Assembly: GCA_003725745.1 (NCBI GenBank)
Contig: RHDP01000001.1
Coordinates: forward strand, 3,487,001-3,551,000
Source: Streptomyces sp. I6
GTDB taxonomy: Bacteria > Actinomycetota > Actinomycetes > Streptomycetales > Streptomycetaceae
Length of the DNA: 64,000 nucleotides
Reading direction: 5' to 3'
Shown here: piece by piece, positions 29,671 through 38,468 of the stretch
Numbering within the stretch: the stretch's first letter is position 1
Layout of the letters: each line of letters starts with the position of its first letter
Position numbers and translations under genes: made by a program
The notes under the pieces: model-generated
The model's database searches: none
What the model was told of the DNA's origin: nothing
Seen by the model: only the letters and a program-made list of their open reading frames with translations

Positions 29671-30618
29671 ATGCAACCCATCCTCATCCTGACCGGCCGG
29701 AACGATCTCACGGCCGATGCAGTGGTTGAGGAGTTGGTGAACCGCGGTGAACAAGTCGTCAGGTTCGACACGGCCGACTTCCCGACCGCATCCCGTCTGG
29801 CCGTCTCCCTCACCGGGGACGGCTGGACGGGGCCTCTCACCAGCTCCCGCACGGTCCGCCTGGAATCCGTCAAGTCGGTGTGGTGGCGACGCCCCAACGA
29901 ATTCCGAACCCCTGACGACTGGCCCGGACACGCCCGCGCCCTCGCGGTCTCGGAAGCACGCTCCGGACTGCTCGGCGTGCTCGGCTCCCTGCCCGTGCGG
30001 TGGGTCAACCATCCGAGCAAGGATGCCGCCGCGAACTACAAGCCCGTTCAACTGGCGGTTGCCGCTCGCTGCGGGCTGGACGTTCCCCGTTCCGTGATCA
30101 CATCGGACCCCGAGCACGCCCGTGCGTTCATGGGGGACGACGCGGTTGTCTACAAGGGGCTCGGCGGTGGCGTGCTCGGCCCCGAAGGGAAGCGGCAGTT
30201 CCTCCCCGTGGCACTCGTGTCCGCGGACCAGGTGGACGACGGAGTGAGCGGCACCGCCCACCTGTTCCAAGAGCGCGTGGACAAGGCGTACGAAGTGCGC
30301 TTGACCGTGATCGGTGACCGTATGTTCCCCGTCGCCATCCACACCGACAGCGAAGCCGCGCAACTCGACTGGCGAACGGACTACCAGTCCCACCGATACG
30401 AAGTGGTGGACATGCCCCCGGAGGTAGAGAAGGGGGTCCGCCAACTCATGGACGAACTTGGCTTGTTCTTCGGCGCGCTGGACTTTGCCGTCACACCGGA
30501 CGGACGTTGGGTGTTCTTCGAGGTGAACCCCAACGGTCAATGGCACTGGCTCGCTGTCAGAGCTGGTGTCCCGCTCGTTGAAGCCATGGCCGACGCTCTG
30601 CAAGGAGAGACCGCATGA
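29671..30618 (+). CDS. tgmB: ATP-grasp graspetide ligase
   Basis: 315 aa, starting one base after tgmA ends. It is an ATP-grasp ligase of the SAV_5884 type (TIGR04187-like) that activates Asp/Glu side chains as acyl phosphates and closes ester rings with Thr/Ser in the precursor core. Seen: SVWWRRPNEFR in the N-terminal domain, AVVYKGLGGG as the ATP loop, LFQERVDKAYEVRLTVIGDR, and FFEVNPNGQWHWL with the Glu and Asn that bind Mg-ATP. A longer upstream start would overlap tgmA and is rejected. tgmC overlaps its stop by 4 bases. Confidence 0.93.
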   Translation: MQPILILTGRNDLTADAVVEELVNRGEQVVRFDTADFPTASRLAVSLTGDGWTGPLTSSRTVRLESVKSVWWRRPNEFRTPDDWPGHARALAVSEARSGLLGVLGSLPVRWVNHPSKDAAANYKPVQLAVAARCGLDVPRSVITSDPEHARAFMGDDAVVYKGLGGGVLGPEGKRQFLPVALVSADQVDDGVSGTAHLFQERVDKAYEVRLTVIGDRMFPVAIHTDSEAAQLDWRTDYQSHRYEVVDMPPEVEKGVRQLMDELGLFFGALDFAVTPDGRWVFFEVNPNGQWHWLAVRAGVPLVEAMADALQGETA

Positions 30619-31772
30619 CCGAAGCGCCCCCATGGACCGGAGCCGCCAAAGCGCTTGCCGACAAAGTGACCGCCGACGCTCCCGCATGGCATGACGCCGT
30701 AAGCAACACCCCTCGTCACCGGCTCGTCCCCCGCTGGTGGCAGCGCATCCCGGACAGCCCGACGCAGGAATGGGCGTTGGTGGACCTCCCCGAGGACTCC
30801 GCCGAGCGGCTGCACGCCGCGTACACGGACGAGACGCTAGTTACCCGCGTCGGCCCTACGCACGCCGACCACGCCACCCCCGGTGAACACGGGAAGGGCG
30901 ACCCCACGTCGTCCAGCACCCTGCCGGGGCTCATCGTGTCCATGGCTCACCGACTCGACGTGAAGCCCGGCCACAAGGTGTTGGACGTGGGTACGGGCTC
31001 CGGGTACTCCGCCGCTCTGTTCGCCCGCCGCTTCGGGGACGAGAACGTGACGAGCGTGGACGTGGACCCGTACTTAGTCGAGGCAGCCCGGACCCGTCTC
31101 GCCGAGTTCGGACGCGCACCGCGCGTGGAAGCTATCGACGCCACCGGGGAACTTCCCGATGCGGAGTACGACCGCATCATGGCGACCGTCTCCGTACGGC
31201 CCGTCCCTCCGTCGTGGCTGCGCGCGCTCCGTCCCGGCGGACGGCTGGTCACGACGATTGCCCACACCGCCCTACTGATCACGGCGGACATGGGAACGGA
31301 CGGCATCGCACGCGGCACCGTCCAGCCCGATCCGGCAACGTTCATGGAGACCCGGCAGGAAGCGGACTACCCGGCCAAGCTGAACAGCGTGTTCGTGTCT
31401 GCCCGTGTGCGGGAGGGCGAGGACGTGCGGCCCCCGGACGGTCCGGTTCCCGACCTGTGGCAGGAATGGCCGCTCCGGTGGCTGTACGAGCTGGACACGC
31501 CCGGAGTCGAGACCCGCGCGGCTACGTACCCGGACGACGGGCGGCGGGTGGTGTGGTTGCTCACTGCGGACGGGTCATGGGCGCGTGCAGAGGACGGGGC
31601 AACGCCACTGATCCACCAGGGCGGACCCCGCCGGCTCTGGGATGACCTGGAACGTGTCCGCCGCAAGTGGGAAGAGAACAACCGGTTCTCTCTCCACACG
31701 ATGCGCGCGGAACTCTCGCCCGAGGGCAGTCTCCTGCTGTCCCCAGACGACACATGGCGATTCCCGATCTGA
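30615..31772 (+). CDS. tgmC: PIMT-like methyltransferase of graspetide system
   Basis: 385 aa. The central domain is a class I SAM methyltransferase like protein-L-isoaspartate O-methyltransferase: VLDVGTGSGYSAALFARRFG (motif I), SVDVDPYLVEAA (motif II), and LRALRPGGRLVTT. The flanking N- and C-terminal domains are those of the family that accompanies SAV_5884-type ligases (TIGR04188-like). Characterised relatives methylate an Asp of the cyclised precursor, which then collapses to an aspartimide. Codon 154 is TTA (31074-31076). ATGA coupling to tgmB. It probably acts after ring closure. Confidence 0.92.
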   Translation: MTEAPPWTGAAKALADKVTADAPAWHDAVSNTPRHRLVPRWWQRIPDSPTQEWALVDLPEDSAERLHAAYTDETLVTRVGPTHADHATPGEHGKGDPTSSSTLPGLIVSMAHRLDVKPGHKVLDVGTGSGYSAALFARRFGDENVTSVDVDPYLVEAARTRLAEFGRAPRVEAIDATGELPDAEYDRIMATVSVRPVPPSWLRALRPGGRLVTTIAHTALLITADMGTDGIARGTVQPDPATFMETRQEADYPAKLNSVFVSARVREGEDVRPPDGPVPDLWQEWPLRWLYELDTPGVETRAATYPDDGRRVVWLLTADGSWARAEDGATPLIHQGGPRRLWDDLERVRRKWEENNRFSLHTMRAELSPEGSLLLSPDDTWRFPI

Positions 31773-31883
31773 CCACGCCAGACCCGGACCCCGGTACCGC
31801 GGACCCTCCCTGACAATCAGCGTGCCGGTCCCTGGCACCCGATCCGACACCGCTACCCCCGAAGCGGTGAGGGTGCCACTCAG

Positions 31884-31923
31884 GCCCCGTCCGTGTGCTG
31901 CCCCCGTGGCGCATGGGCGGGGC
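31884..31923. terminator. Hairpin between convergent tgmC and gntR
   Basis: GCCCCGTCC / GGGCGGGGC (one G-U pair) with a 22-nt loop in the 162-bp convergent gap; it can serve both directions. Confidence 0.55.
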
Positions 31924-31934
31924 TTCCCTGCCTC

Positions 31935-32210
31935 CTACTCGTCCTGGTGCTCGTCCTCGCCCCGCTTGGCGGGACCGGCAACGAACGTCCCCTTACCCCA
32001 CTCGGTAACGACGAGCCCGCGTTCCCGAAGCACACGCACCGCTCGGCGGGCTGTCTCGCGGGCAACCTTGTGCCGCTCGCATAGCTCGGCTTCGGACGGG
32101 ATGCGCTCACCCGGAGCGAACTTGCCCGCCCGGATGTCCGCGGTCAGTGCGTCCAGCACCCGCATATACGGGGCGCGGGGAGTGTGCGGGTCCGGGGAGC
32201 GCTCAGGCAT
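31935..32210 (-). CDS. Small GntR-family regulator
   Basis: 91 aa, essentially only the winged helix: MRVLDALTADIRAGKFAPGERIPSEAELCERHKVARETARRAVRVLRERGLVVTEWGKGTFVAG (seen as a continuous block) followed by a short acidic tail, without an effector-binding domain. Such single-domain GntR proteins often sit on accessory elements and act as simple repressors. The intergenic region it shares with the divergent gene contains three 17-bp direct repeats, its probable binding sites. Confidence 0.9.
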   Translation of the reverse strand: MPERSPDPHTPRAPYMRVLDALTADIRAGKFAPGERIPSEAELCERHKVARETARRAVRVLRERGLVVTEWGKGTFVAGPAKRGEDEHQDE

Positions 32211-32246
32211 GGGGAGAGCGTAGACAACGGGCCAATCATGGGCGAC

Positions 32247-32297
32247 TTAGACAGGCAGGCCTGTTAGACAGGTGGACGAGTTAGACATGTTGGCTTA
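32247..32297. repeat. Three 17-bp iterons (TTAGACAKG...)
   Basis: TTAGAC occurs at 32247, 32264 and 32281, with exact 17-bp spacing and partial conservation of the following bases (ACAGG/ACATG). It lies between the gntR start (32210) and the divergent small gene, so it is the likely operator array. The first and second units enclose the palindrome ACAGGCAGGCCTGT. Confidence 0.75.
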
Positions 32298-32323
32298 GCG
32301 TGATTCCCCGAACACAACAGAAC

Positions 32324-32359
32324 GCCCCGACAGACCGAGTAGGCCCGGTCCATCGGGGC
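32324..32359 (+). promoter_or_regulatory. Leader hairpin with symmetrical internal loop
   Basis: GCCCCGA-ca-GACCG / CGGTC-ca-TCGGGGC, two stacked stems with an internal CA/CA loop and an 8-nt apical loop, 35 bases before the start of the following small gene. It may be a 5' UTR structure or an attenuator. Confidence 0.55.
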
Positions 32360-32393
32360 TTGCCGAGACAGCTTGCTAAGGAGCTGCACGACC

Positions 32394-32708
32394 ATGCGCG
32401 ATGCTATCGCCCGCACCCTGTCTTGGGTGCTCTCCGTCCTCGCCCCTTGTCGGCCCGGACGCCACAGCGCGGCACACTTCGCCGCGCAGACCCCCGAGCC
32501 CGAGCCCGTGTCTCCCTGGGGCCGTCCGTGGACCGGCCCGTCATCCGCTCAGGTGCGCGCCATCTTCCGCGACGAACAGACCCGGGAATTGCCCGCCCTA
32601 CAGCGTGAGCGGCTCTGGGCTACCCAGTTCGCGGCGCTCGGGGTGGACTACGACTTTCCGACGATGGACCTCGGCAGTGTCGTGACGCGAGAGAAGGTAG
32701 CCGCGTGA
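32394..32708 (+). CDS. Hypothetical protein divergent from gntR
   Basis: 104 aa, starting MRDAIARTLSWVLSVLAPCR, with a short amphipathic or hydrophobic N-terminal segment, a Pro-rich middle, and a helical C-terminal part (RERLWATQFAALGVDYDFPT). AAGGAG lies 10 bases before the ATG. Similar small proteins accompany GntR and XRE regulators in Streptomyces islands. No function can be assigned. Confidence 0.7.
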   Translation: MRDAIARTLSWVLSVLAPCRPGRHSAAHFAAQTPEPEPVSPWGRPWTGPSSAQVRAIFRDEQTRELPALQRERLWATQFAALGVDYDFPTMDLGSVVTREKVAA

Positions 32709-32725
32709 CCGCCCCCAGCATCGGC

Positions 32726-32750
32726 CGTGCCGGGCACGGTGCCCGGCACG
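32726..32750. promoter_or_regulatory. Perfect 12-bp inverted repeat upstream of MerR-PP2C gene
   Basis: CGTGCCGGGCAC-g-GTGCCCGGCACG, 22 bases before the start codon. It could be the MerR-domain operator or a terminator of the preceding gene; the purine-rich GAGGAGG follows at once. Confidence 0.6.
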
Positions 32751-32772
32751 AGGAGGAAGCGGGTGAGCGGAC

Positions 32773-33849
32773 ATGGCGCTGCTGACCATAGGGGCGTTCG
32801 CGCGTGCCGCGCGACTCTCGGCCAAGACGCTGCGACGATACGACGAGCAGGGCCTGCTGTGCCCGGTCCAGGTCGATCCGTTCACCGGCTACCGCTACTA
32901 CGACCCCCGGCAGCTGGAGCACGCCCGGCTGGTGGCCTGGCTGCGCCGCATCGGTATGCCGCTCGCCCGTATCCGTTCCGTCTGCGCGCTCTTCGTGACG
33001 GACCCGGACGCGGCGGCCCGGGACGTCCGTGCCTTCTGGGCGCAGGTGGAGGCCGAGACGGCTGCGCGGCGCGACCTCGCGGACTTCCTCGTCGACCGGC
33101 TGTCCGACCAGGCAGCGGGAAGGGACCGTCCGATGCAACGACTCGGCGCACCTCTGGGACTGCGTTACGCCGCCCTTTCGGATCGCGGCCTCGTCCGCGA
33201 CACCCACCAGGACTCCGTGTACGCGGGTCCGCGACTGCTCGCCGTCGCCGACGGTTACGGCGAGGGAGGGGAGCGGGCGGGCGGAGCCGCGATCGACGCG
33301 CTCCGTCCGCTGGAAAGCGTGACCGCTGAACCCGGTGAACTCCTCAACCTGCTGGCCGACGCTGTGCGACTCGCCCACCGTGCGGTCCGCGACCTCCCGG
33401 AATCCGGCACCACCCTCACGGCACTGCTGTGGACCGGCTCCCGGCTCGGTCTGGTCCACATCGGCGACACCCGTGCCTATCTGCTGCGCGGTGGCAGGAT
33501 CTTCCGCATCACCCATGACCACACGGTCGTCCAGGCGATGATCGACGACGGCGGACTCACCGAGGACGAGGCCCGCTCCCACCCTCAGCGGGCGATGCTG
33601 CTCAAGGCCCTCGATGGCGCGGCCTCACCCGCGGAACCCGATCTGTGCCTCCATGACGCCGAGGCCGGTGACCGCTATCTGCTCTGCTCCGACGGGCTGT
33701 TCACCGTGGTTCCGGAGGCCGAACTGCGGCGGGTGGTGGCCACCGTCGCCGATCCGGAGGACGCCGCTCGGGACCTGGTCGCCCTCGCCCATGACGCGGG
33801 TGGACCGGACAACGTGGCCTGCGTGGTAGCCGACGTGGTGGAGCTGTGA
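32773..33849 (+). CDS. MerR-type regulator fused to PP2C protein phosphatase
   Basis: 358 aa in one intact frame. Residues 1-75 are a MerR winged helix (LLTIGAFARAARLSAKTLRR, GYRYYDPRQLEHARLV), followed by a short dimerisation helix (to about 110). Residues 125-358 form a PPM/PP2C Ser/Thr phosphatase: HQDSVYAG, VADGYGEGGERAGG, GTTLTALLW, VHIGDTRAYLLRGG, DHTVVQAMI, LLCSDGLF and GGPDNVACVVADV, retaining the Asp residues that bind Mn/Mg. It may be a DNA-binding protein whose activity or partners depend on dephosphorylation. The palindrome upstream suggests autoregulation. A strong hairpin follows. Confidence 0.88.
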   Translation: MALLTIGAFARAARLSAKTLRRYDEQGLLCPVQVDPFTGYRYYDPRQLEHARLVAWLRRIGMPLARIRSVCALFVTDPDAAARDVRAFWAQVEAETAARRDLADFLVDRLSDQAAGRDRPMQRLGAPLGLRYAALSDRGLVRDTHQDSVYAGPRLLAVADGYGEGGERAGGAAIDALRPLESVTAEPGELLNLLADAVRLAHRAVRDLPESGTTLTALLWTGSRLGLVHIGDTRAYLLRGGRIFRITHDHTVVQAMIDDGGLTEDEARSHPQRAMLLKALDGAASPAEPDLCLHDAEAGDRYLLCSDGLFTVVPEAELRRVVATVADPEDAARDLVALAHDAGGPDNVACVVADVVEL

Positions 33850-33854
33850 GCTGG

Positions 33855-33890
33855 GGCCGGGCGCCTGAGGGAACCGTCAGGCGCCCGGCC
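33855..33890 (+). terminator. 14-bp perfect hairpin after MerR-PP2C gene
   Basis: GGCCGGGCGCCTGA / TCAGGCGCCCGGCC with an 8-nt loop, six bases after the stop. Confidence 0.9.
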
Positions 33891-34183
33891 CGGCTCCGCC
33901 GCCACGGTGCCGGGCCGTCGCGGTGGGGCCCAACCATGTGGGTGTGACACCGGCCGGCGGCACGCCCGGCACCGTGAACGCCGCAGCGCCGCCGACGGCC
34001 ACCGGCCCGCGGGTGCCGCAAGGCGCCGACCCATGGGTGACCGGTCCTGCGGGGCGCCCCAAGAGACCCGGCCCATCGGCGACCGGCCGGGCCCGGCTAC
34101 CGGATGGGCGGTCGTCGACGCCGTGTTCAGCGTGATCTCGCGAGGAACCCCGGACGTTGACGCCCGGGGGAATCGCACCCTTG

Positions 34184-34206
34184 CTCCGGAGGCGCGAAGC
34201 GCCGGA
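34184..34206. repeat. Subterminal hairpin of IS200-type fossil
   Basis: CTCC..GGCGC gaa GCGCC GGAG, an imperfect palindrome 26 bases beyond the transposase stop, where IS200/IS605 elements carry the hairpin recognised by TnpA. The exact ends of the element could not be set. Confidence 0.45.
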
Positions 34207-34231
34207 GTCCGCTGCGTCTCCGCCGGTGACG

Positions 34232-34599
34232 GTCAGTCGGGTCGCTTCTGGTTCTCGATGTACTCCTTGACGACCGCCAGCGGTGCGCCGCCTGACGGGG
34301 CGGCGAAGTAGGACGGGGACCAGAAGTTTCGCCCCACAGGTACGTGCCGAGGTGGGCGGGCAACTCCTGGCGGAGCCTGCGCGCCGAGACTCCCCTGAGG
34401 GATCCGACGAGTCGGGGCAGGGCGACCGTTGGCGGGCAGTGCACGAGCGGGTGGCCGTGATCGCGTTCGCCGTTGAACTCGGTCGGCTCGGTCTCGGTCT
34501 CGATGTCGGCGCAGCCAGCGGGCATGATCTCTCTTCGCAGCGCCCAAGGATCTCGTCCGTAAATGGGCCGCGCCGGTACCTTGGCGTGAAGCGCCCCAC
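34232..34599 (-). pseudogene. IS200/IS605-family TnpA transposase remnant
   Basis: Pieces of a Y1 (HUH) transposase are spread over three frames: YRRGPFTDEILGRCEE (N-terminal third), EFNGERDHGHPLVHCPP with LVGSLRGVSARRLRQELP and GTYLWG (middle), and FWSPSYFAAPSGGAPLAVVKEYIENQKRP (C-terminal). The metal-binding HUH is present as HGH, and the catalytic Tyr of KEYIENQ remains, but the N-terminal beta strand is lost and at least two shifts break the frame. Intact TnpA is about 130-150 aa. It is a decayed insertion; no TnpB partner is present. Confidence 0.8.
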
Positions 34600-34740
34600 A
34601 CCATCGGCCGCAAGGGCGAGACCGGGTGGACTGCGGGGCGTGCGTCACGCGCCCCGCCCACCCACAGGGGTGTCTTGACGGAGGAGGCCACGCGGCAGCC
34701 GGCCGCGCCCTACCTCCAAGCCCAATCCTTCAGGGCCGGG

Positions 34741-37700
34741 TCACGTTGACAGCTGCCAGCTCACCGGCTGCTCGGGCCGGTACCCGCACGCCGACCCCGT
34801 GGAGACGGACGCGCGCAGATGGGCGGCCAGCTCCGGGTGCAGCGGCCCGAGCTTGCGGAGCGTGTCGCGGATACGTGCGGTGACCGCCTTCCGGGCACGC
34901 TCGGCCTCGTCGCCGAGACGCCGGGTGCGGCCGCCCAGCCCGGCGGCGCGGCGGAGTTCGTCCAGGAGCGCCGCACGCTCGCGGTCGTATCCGGCGGCGA
35001 CGTCGTCGTCCCCCGAGGCCGTCGCACGGTCTATGGCGTCGTCAAGTTGCTCCAGCCGCCTGCGGTACCGGGCCTTGGCCTCCTCGTCCAGCACCGGATC
35101 GCCGCCGAAGCTCCGTGCGGCGACGGCGGTTTCGCCGGATTCCGGGGCGAGGAGCCGGACGGCCGGGACGGCGTCGCCGGGGACGGCGAGGAGGGTGGCG
35201 AGATCACGCAGTCCCTTGGCGTCGGGGACGTGCACCGTACGGCCGCCGTAGGCCAGCAGCCATACGGCTCCCTCGCGCCGGAACACGCCCTGCGCGGACC
35301 GCCCCCGCGGACCGGGGTGCGGCTCCTGAGCCGACCGGGGGCCTCGGGCCACGACGGCGGTGGTCCGGAGCCGTTCACTTGCTTCGCGTGGGTTGAGCTG
35401 TCCGAGCGGCCGGTGCCGTCAGAGACGTCCGGGCTGTTCGAGTGGTCCGGGGTATCCGGGGTGTCCGGGCTGTTCGAGCGGCCCGGGGCATCCAGGGCAT
35501 CCGGGGCATCCGGGGTGTCCGCGCTGTCCCAGCGGCCCGGGTTGGCCGTGTGGTTCGAGCTGTCTGCGTGGTTCGCGCGGGCCCGCCGGGCCGGCTCCTC
35601 GGCCACCCGGGCGCCGAACTCCCCCGCCCGGGACGGGCCGGGCGCCGCGGCACGGTGGCGCAGGGCCCGGGCCAGGGCCGATCTCGCGCGCAGTGACCAG
35701 GGGCGGGCGCTGAGCCGGTCCGCCGACGCGACCGCCGAGTCCAGCTCCCCGACGGCCTCGTCCCAGCGGCCCGCCGCTGCGTCGAGCAGACCGAGCCACA
35801 TGTCGACGGGGCCGCTGATGTCGCAGCCGTACAGCGAAACGAGCCACCGGCCCCGGTACGGCTCCAGGGCGCTCCGCGCCGACGCGATACGAGCCTCGTC
35901 GCCCGAAAGGATCGCCGCCTGCGCCCGCAGACGGATCCACAACGGTTCGAAGGCCCGGGGGAACGGGTCGGGCAGCTCCTCCAGTTCGGCCGCCAGCCGG
36001 AGCGTACGGGCCCGGTCGCCGAGTTCCGCGGCCGTGATGCCCTCCAGCAGCCCCGGATACGGGTGCCCGGCCGCACCCGGCTGCCCCAGGATCTCCTCCG
36101 CCTGCGTGAACCGGCCCTGGAGCAGCCGCAGACCCCACGCGATGTGCAGCGCCACGAAGGCGAACGGGGAGTGCTGATGGCCCAGGTCGGTGACCTGGGC
36201 GAGATGCCTCTCCGCCTCGTCGAAGCGGCCGCCCAGCGAGGCGACCAGGCAGTGGTCCACGGCAATGCCGAAGTCCGTGCGGCGCACACCCGTCCGTTCG
36301 GCGACAGCCCGGGCTGTGCGGAACTGGTCCAGATAGCGGGGGTCGTCGAGTTCGAGCAGCGTGACCCAGCGCATCGAGGTGGCGTGGAACTCCATGTCCC
36401 GGTTCTTCGTCCGGCGGGCGACCGCGGCCATCTCGTCCGTGAGGGCCAGACGCTCCTCCGACGTGCCGAGCCCCCAGATCGATTCGTGCCGGGCCCAGAG
36501 AGAGAAGGCGAGGGCGTCGTCGTCCTCGCCGCGCCGGGCGAGCGTCGTCGACAGCCTTGCCAGCTCCTGGGCGATCAGTTCGGGCGGAAGCCTCTCGGGG
36601 TCGGGTCGGCCGGCGTCGCTCCCGCCGCCCGTCAGAGCGCGGTACGCGTCGCGCAGCAGCGCGGTGCATCGGGCGCGGGTGGGGCTGTCCGCCAGGGCGC
36701 TGCGCGAGTACAGCGTGATGGCGACCCGGGCGAGCAACTCGCCCTCGTCCAGGGCGGCGGCGAGCGCCGCGGCCCTGTCGAACACCGCCCACGCCTCGGC
36801 TTCCGCACCGCTGTGGTGCAGCTCACCGCCGAGTTCCAGGGCCACCAGCGCGGCCCGTCGCCACAGCGCCCGCGCCACTTCGGAACCGTGCGCCGCCGGC
36901 CGGTCCGCACAGTCGGTCTGCCCACCGTCGTACGCCGCCGCTCGGCCGGCACGGTGCGCGGCCGTGCCGGGCGGGCCTGTTCCGCACGGTGCCGTGGCCC
37001 GCGCCTCCGCGGGCGCGCCGTGCTCCTCCGCCACCGACCGGCAGACCGCCGCGGGACCCGGCCCGTCCGCCCGCCCGCCGGACCGGCCGTCGCCTCCGAT
37101 GGTGGCCGGAGCCGCGGCTGCCGCGCGGTCCGCCGCCGAGTCCGCGATCCCCAGGGCCCGGCGGTAGTGGCCCAGCGCCTCCTCCGAGGCCAGCCGGCCG
37201 GCGGCATCGCGGGCCGCCTGCACCAGCAGTTCCACACGGCGCTCGGGCGGTAGATCGTCGCCCGCGAGGTAGGCGTGACCCGCGAGGTCACCGGGCAGGA
37301 TCCGCGCCCGCTCCGGCAGTCCGGCCGTGCCGTCCAGGGCGCGGACGACCGCGCCGTGGCGAGCGCGTGCGTCCGACTCGTCCAGCGCTTCGTACAGCGT
37401 CTCCCGCACCAGATCGTGGGCGAACGCGAACCGCCCCGACTCCCGGGCCGTGACCAGCCGGGCCGCCACCGCCCGGTCCAGCAGCCGGTCCACGTGCGGG
37501 ACCGGCGCGCCGGCCACCAGCGCCAGCCCCTGCCGGTGGAACTCCCGCCCCAGGACCGCGGCCGTGGTCAGCAGCGCGCCGACGGGGCCCGGCAGCAGGC
37601 CGAGCCGCCGCCGCACGGCCTCCCGCACCCCGGGTGCCACCGCGGTCACCGGGCTGCCGCTGTGCCACAGCCGGGCGGTCTGCTCCACGAAGAACGGATT

Positions 37701-38468
37701 GCCGCCGGTGCGCCGGTGCACCTCGGCGACCAGCGCCGGGTCCGGTTCGCGGCCGGCGGTGGCGGCCATCAGGGCACCCACCTCGTCCCGCTCCAGGCCG
37801 GTGAGGGTGAGCGTCGTCGCCCGTGAGGCGAGCGGCAGGACCAGCTGCCGCAGCGGATGGCCGGGTGTCTCCACCTCGACGTCCCGGTACGTGCCCAGGA
37901 GCAGCAGCCGCTCGAACCAGGCGTGCTGCGCCGCGAACTCGAGCAGCTTCAGCGACGCGGGGTCCGACCAGTGCAGGTCATCGAGCACGACCACGACGGG
38001 GCGGCTCTGCGAGACGGTGACCAGTGCGGTGGTCACCGCGTCGTACACCGCGAACGGCTCCTTGTCCCCGTCGGCCGCGAACCGCTCCTCGGGCCCGCCT
38101 GCCGCGGGGCCGGTGTCGCCCGCGCCGGGGCCCGTCCCGCCCGGCTCCCGTAGGAGCACGGTCAGGCGTCCGCCCGCCGCCTCCTCGGCCCGGGTCCACT
38201 CCTCCTCGCCGACTGCTCGCCGCAGCGCCCGGACCACCTGGACCCACGGCCAGTACCCGGGCGCGCTACCGGAGTCCCAGCACGATCCGCCGAGCACCAG
38301 CGCACCGCGCCGCCGGGCCTCCTGGGCAGCCTGGGTCACGAGGGTCGTCTTGCCGATGCCCGCCTCACCCGTGACCAGCACCAGCCCCCCGTGGCTGTCC
38401 GTCGCCCGGCCGATCTCGGCCCGGAGGACGCCTGCGGGGTGCTCGCGCCCGAAGAGTGCGGGAGTCAT
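34741..38468 (-). CDS. Large AAA+ (MalT-like) regulator (1-nt frame break)
   Basis: About 1,242 aa after adding one base at the CCCCC run 35302-35306. AAA ATPase at residues 1-330: FGREHPAGVLRAEIGRA, Walker A VTGEAGIGKTTLV, Walker B VVVVLDDLHWSD. A long helical TPR-like region follows (about 400-1000), then a Ser/Asn/Asp/Pro-rich linker. The C-terminal domain (about 1045-1242: GVFRREGAVWLLAYGGRTVHV and RLGDEAERARKAVTARIRDTLRKLG) is not a LuxR helix-turn-helix but a domain attached to ATPases of this type in Streptomyces, with a likely winged-helix part. It is probably a signal-transducing ATPase. The start MTPALFG at 38468 is preferred over an ATG 10 codons upstream. Confidence 0.85.

Noticed and set aside
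32705-32785. 26-aa ORF overlapping the 104-aa gene stop (GTGA)
   Set aside because: It runs through the perfect palindrome and into the MerR-PP2C start; nothing supports translation.
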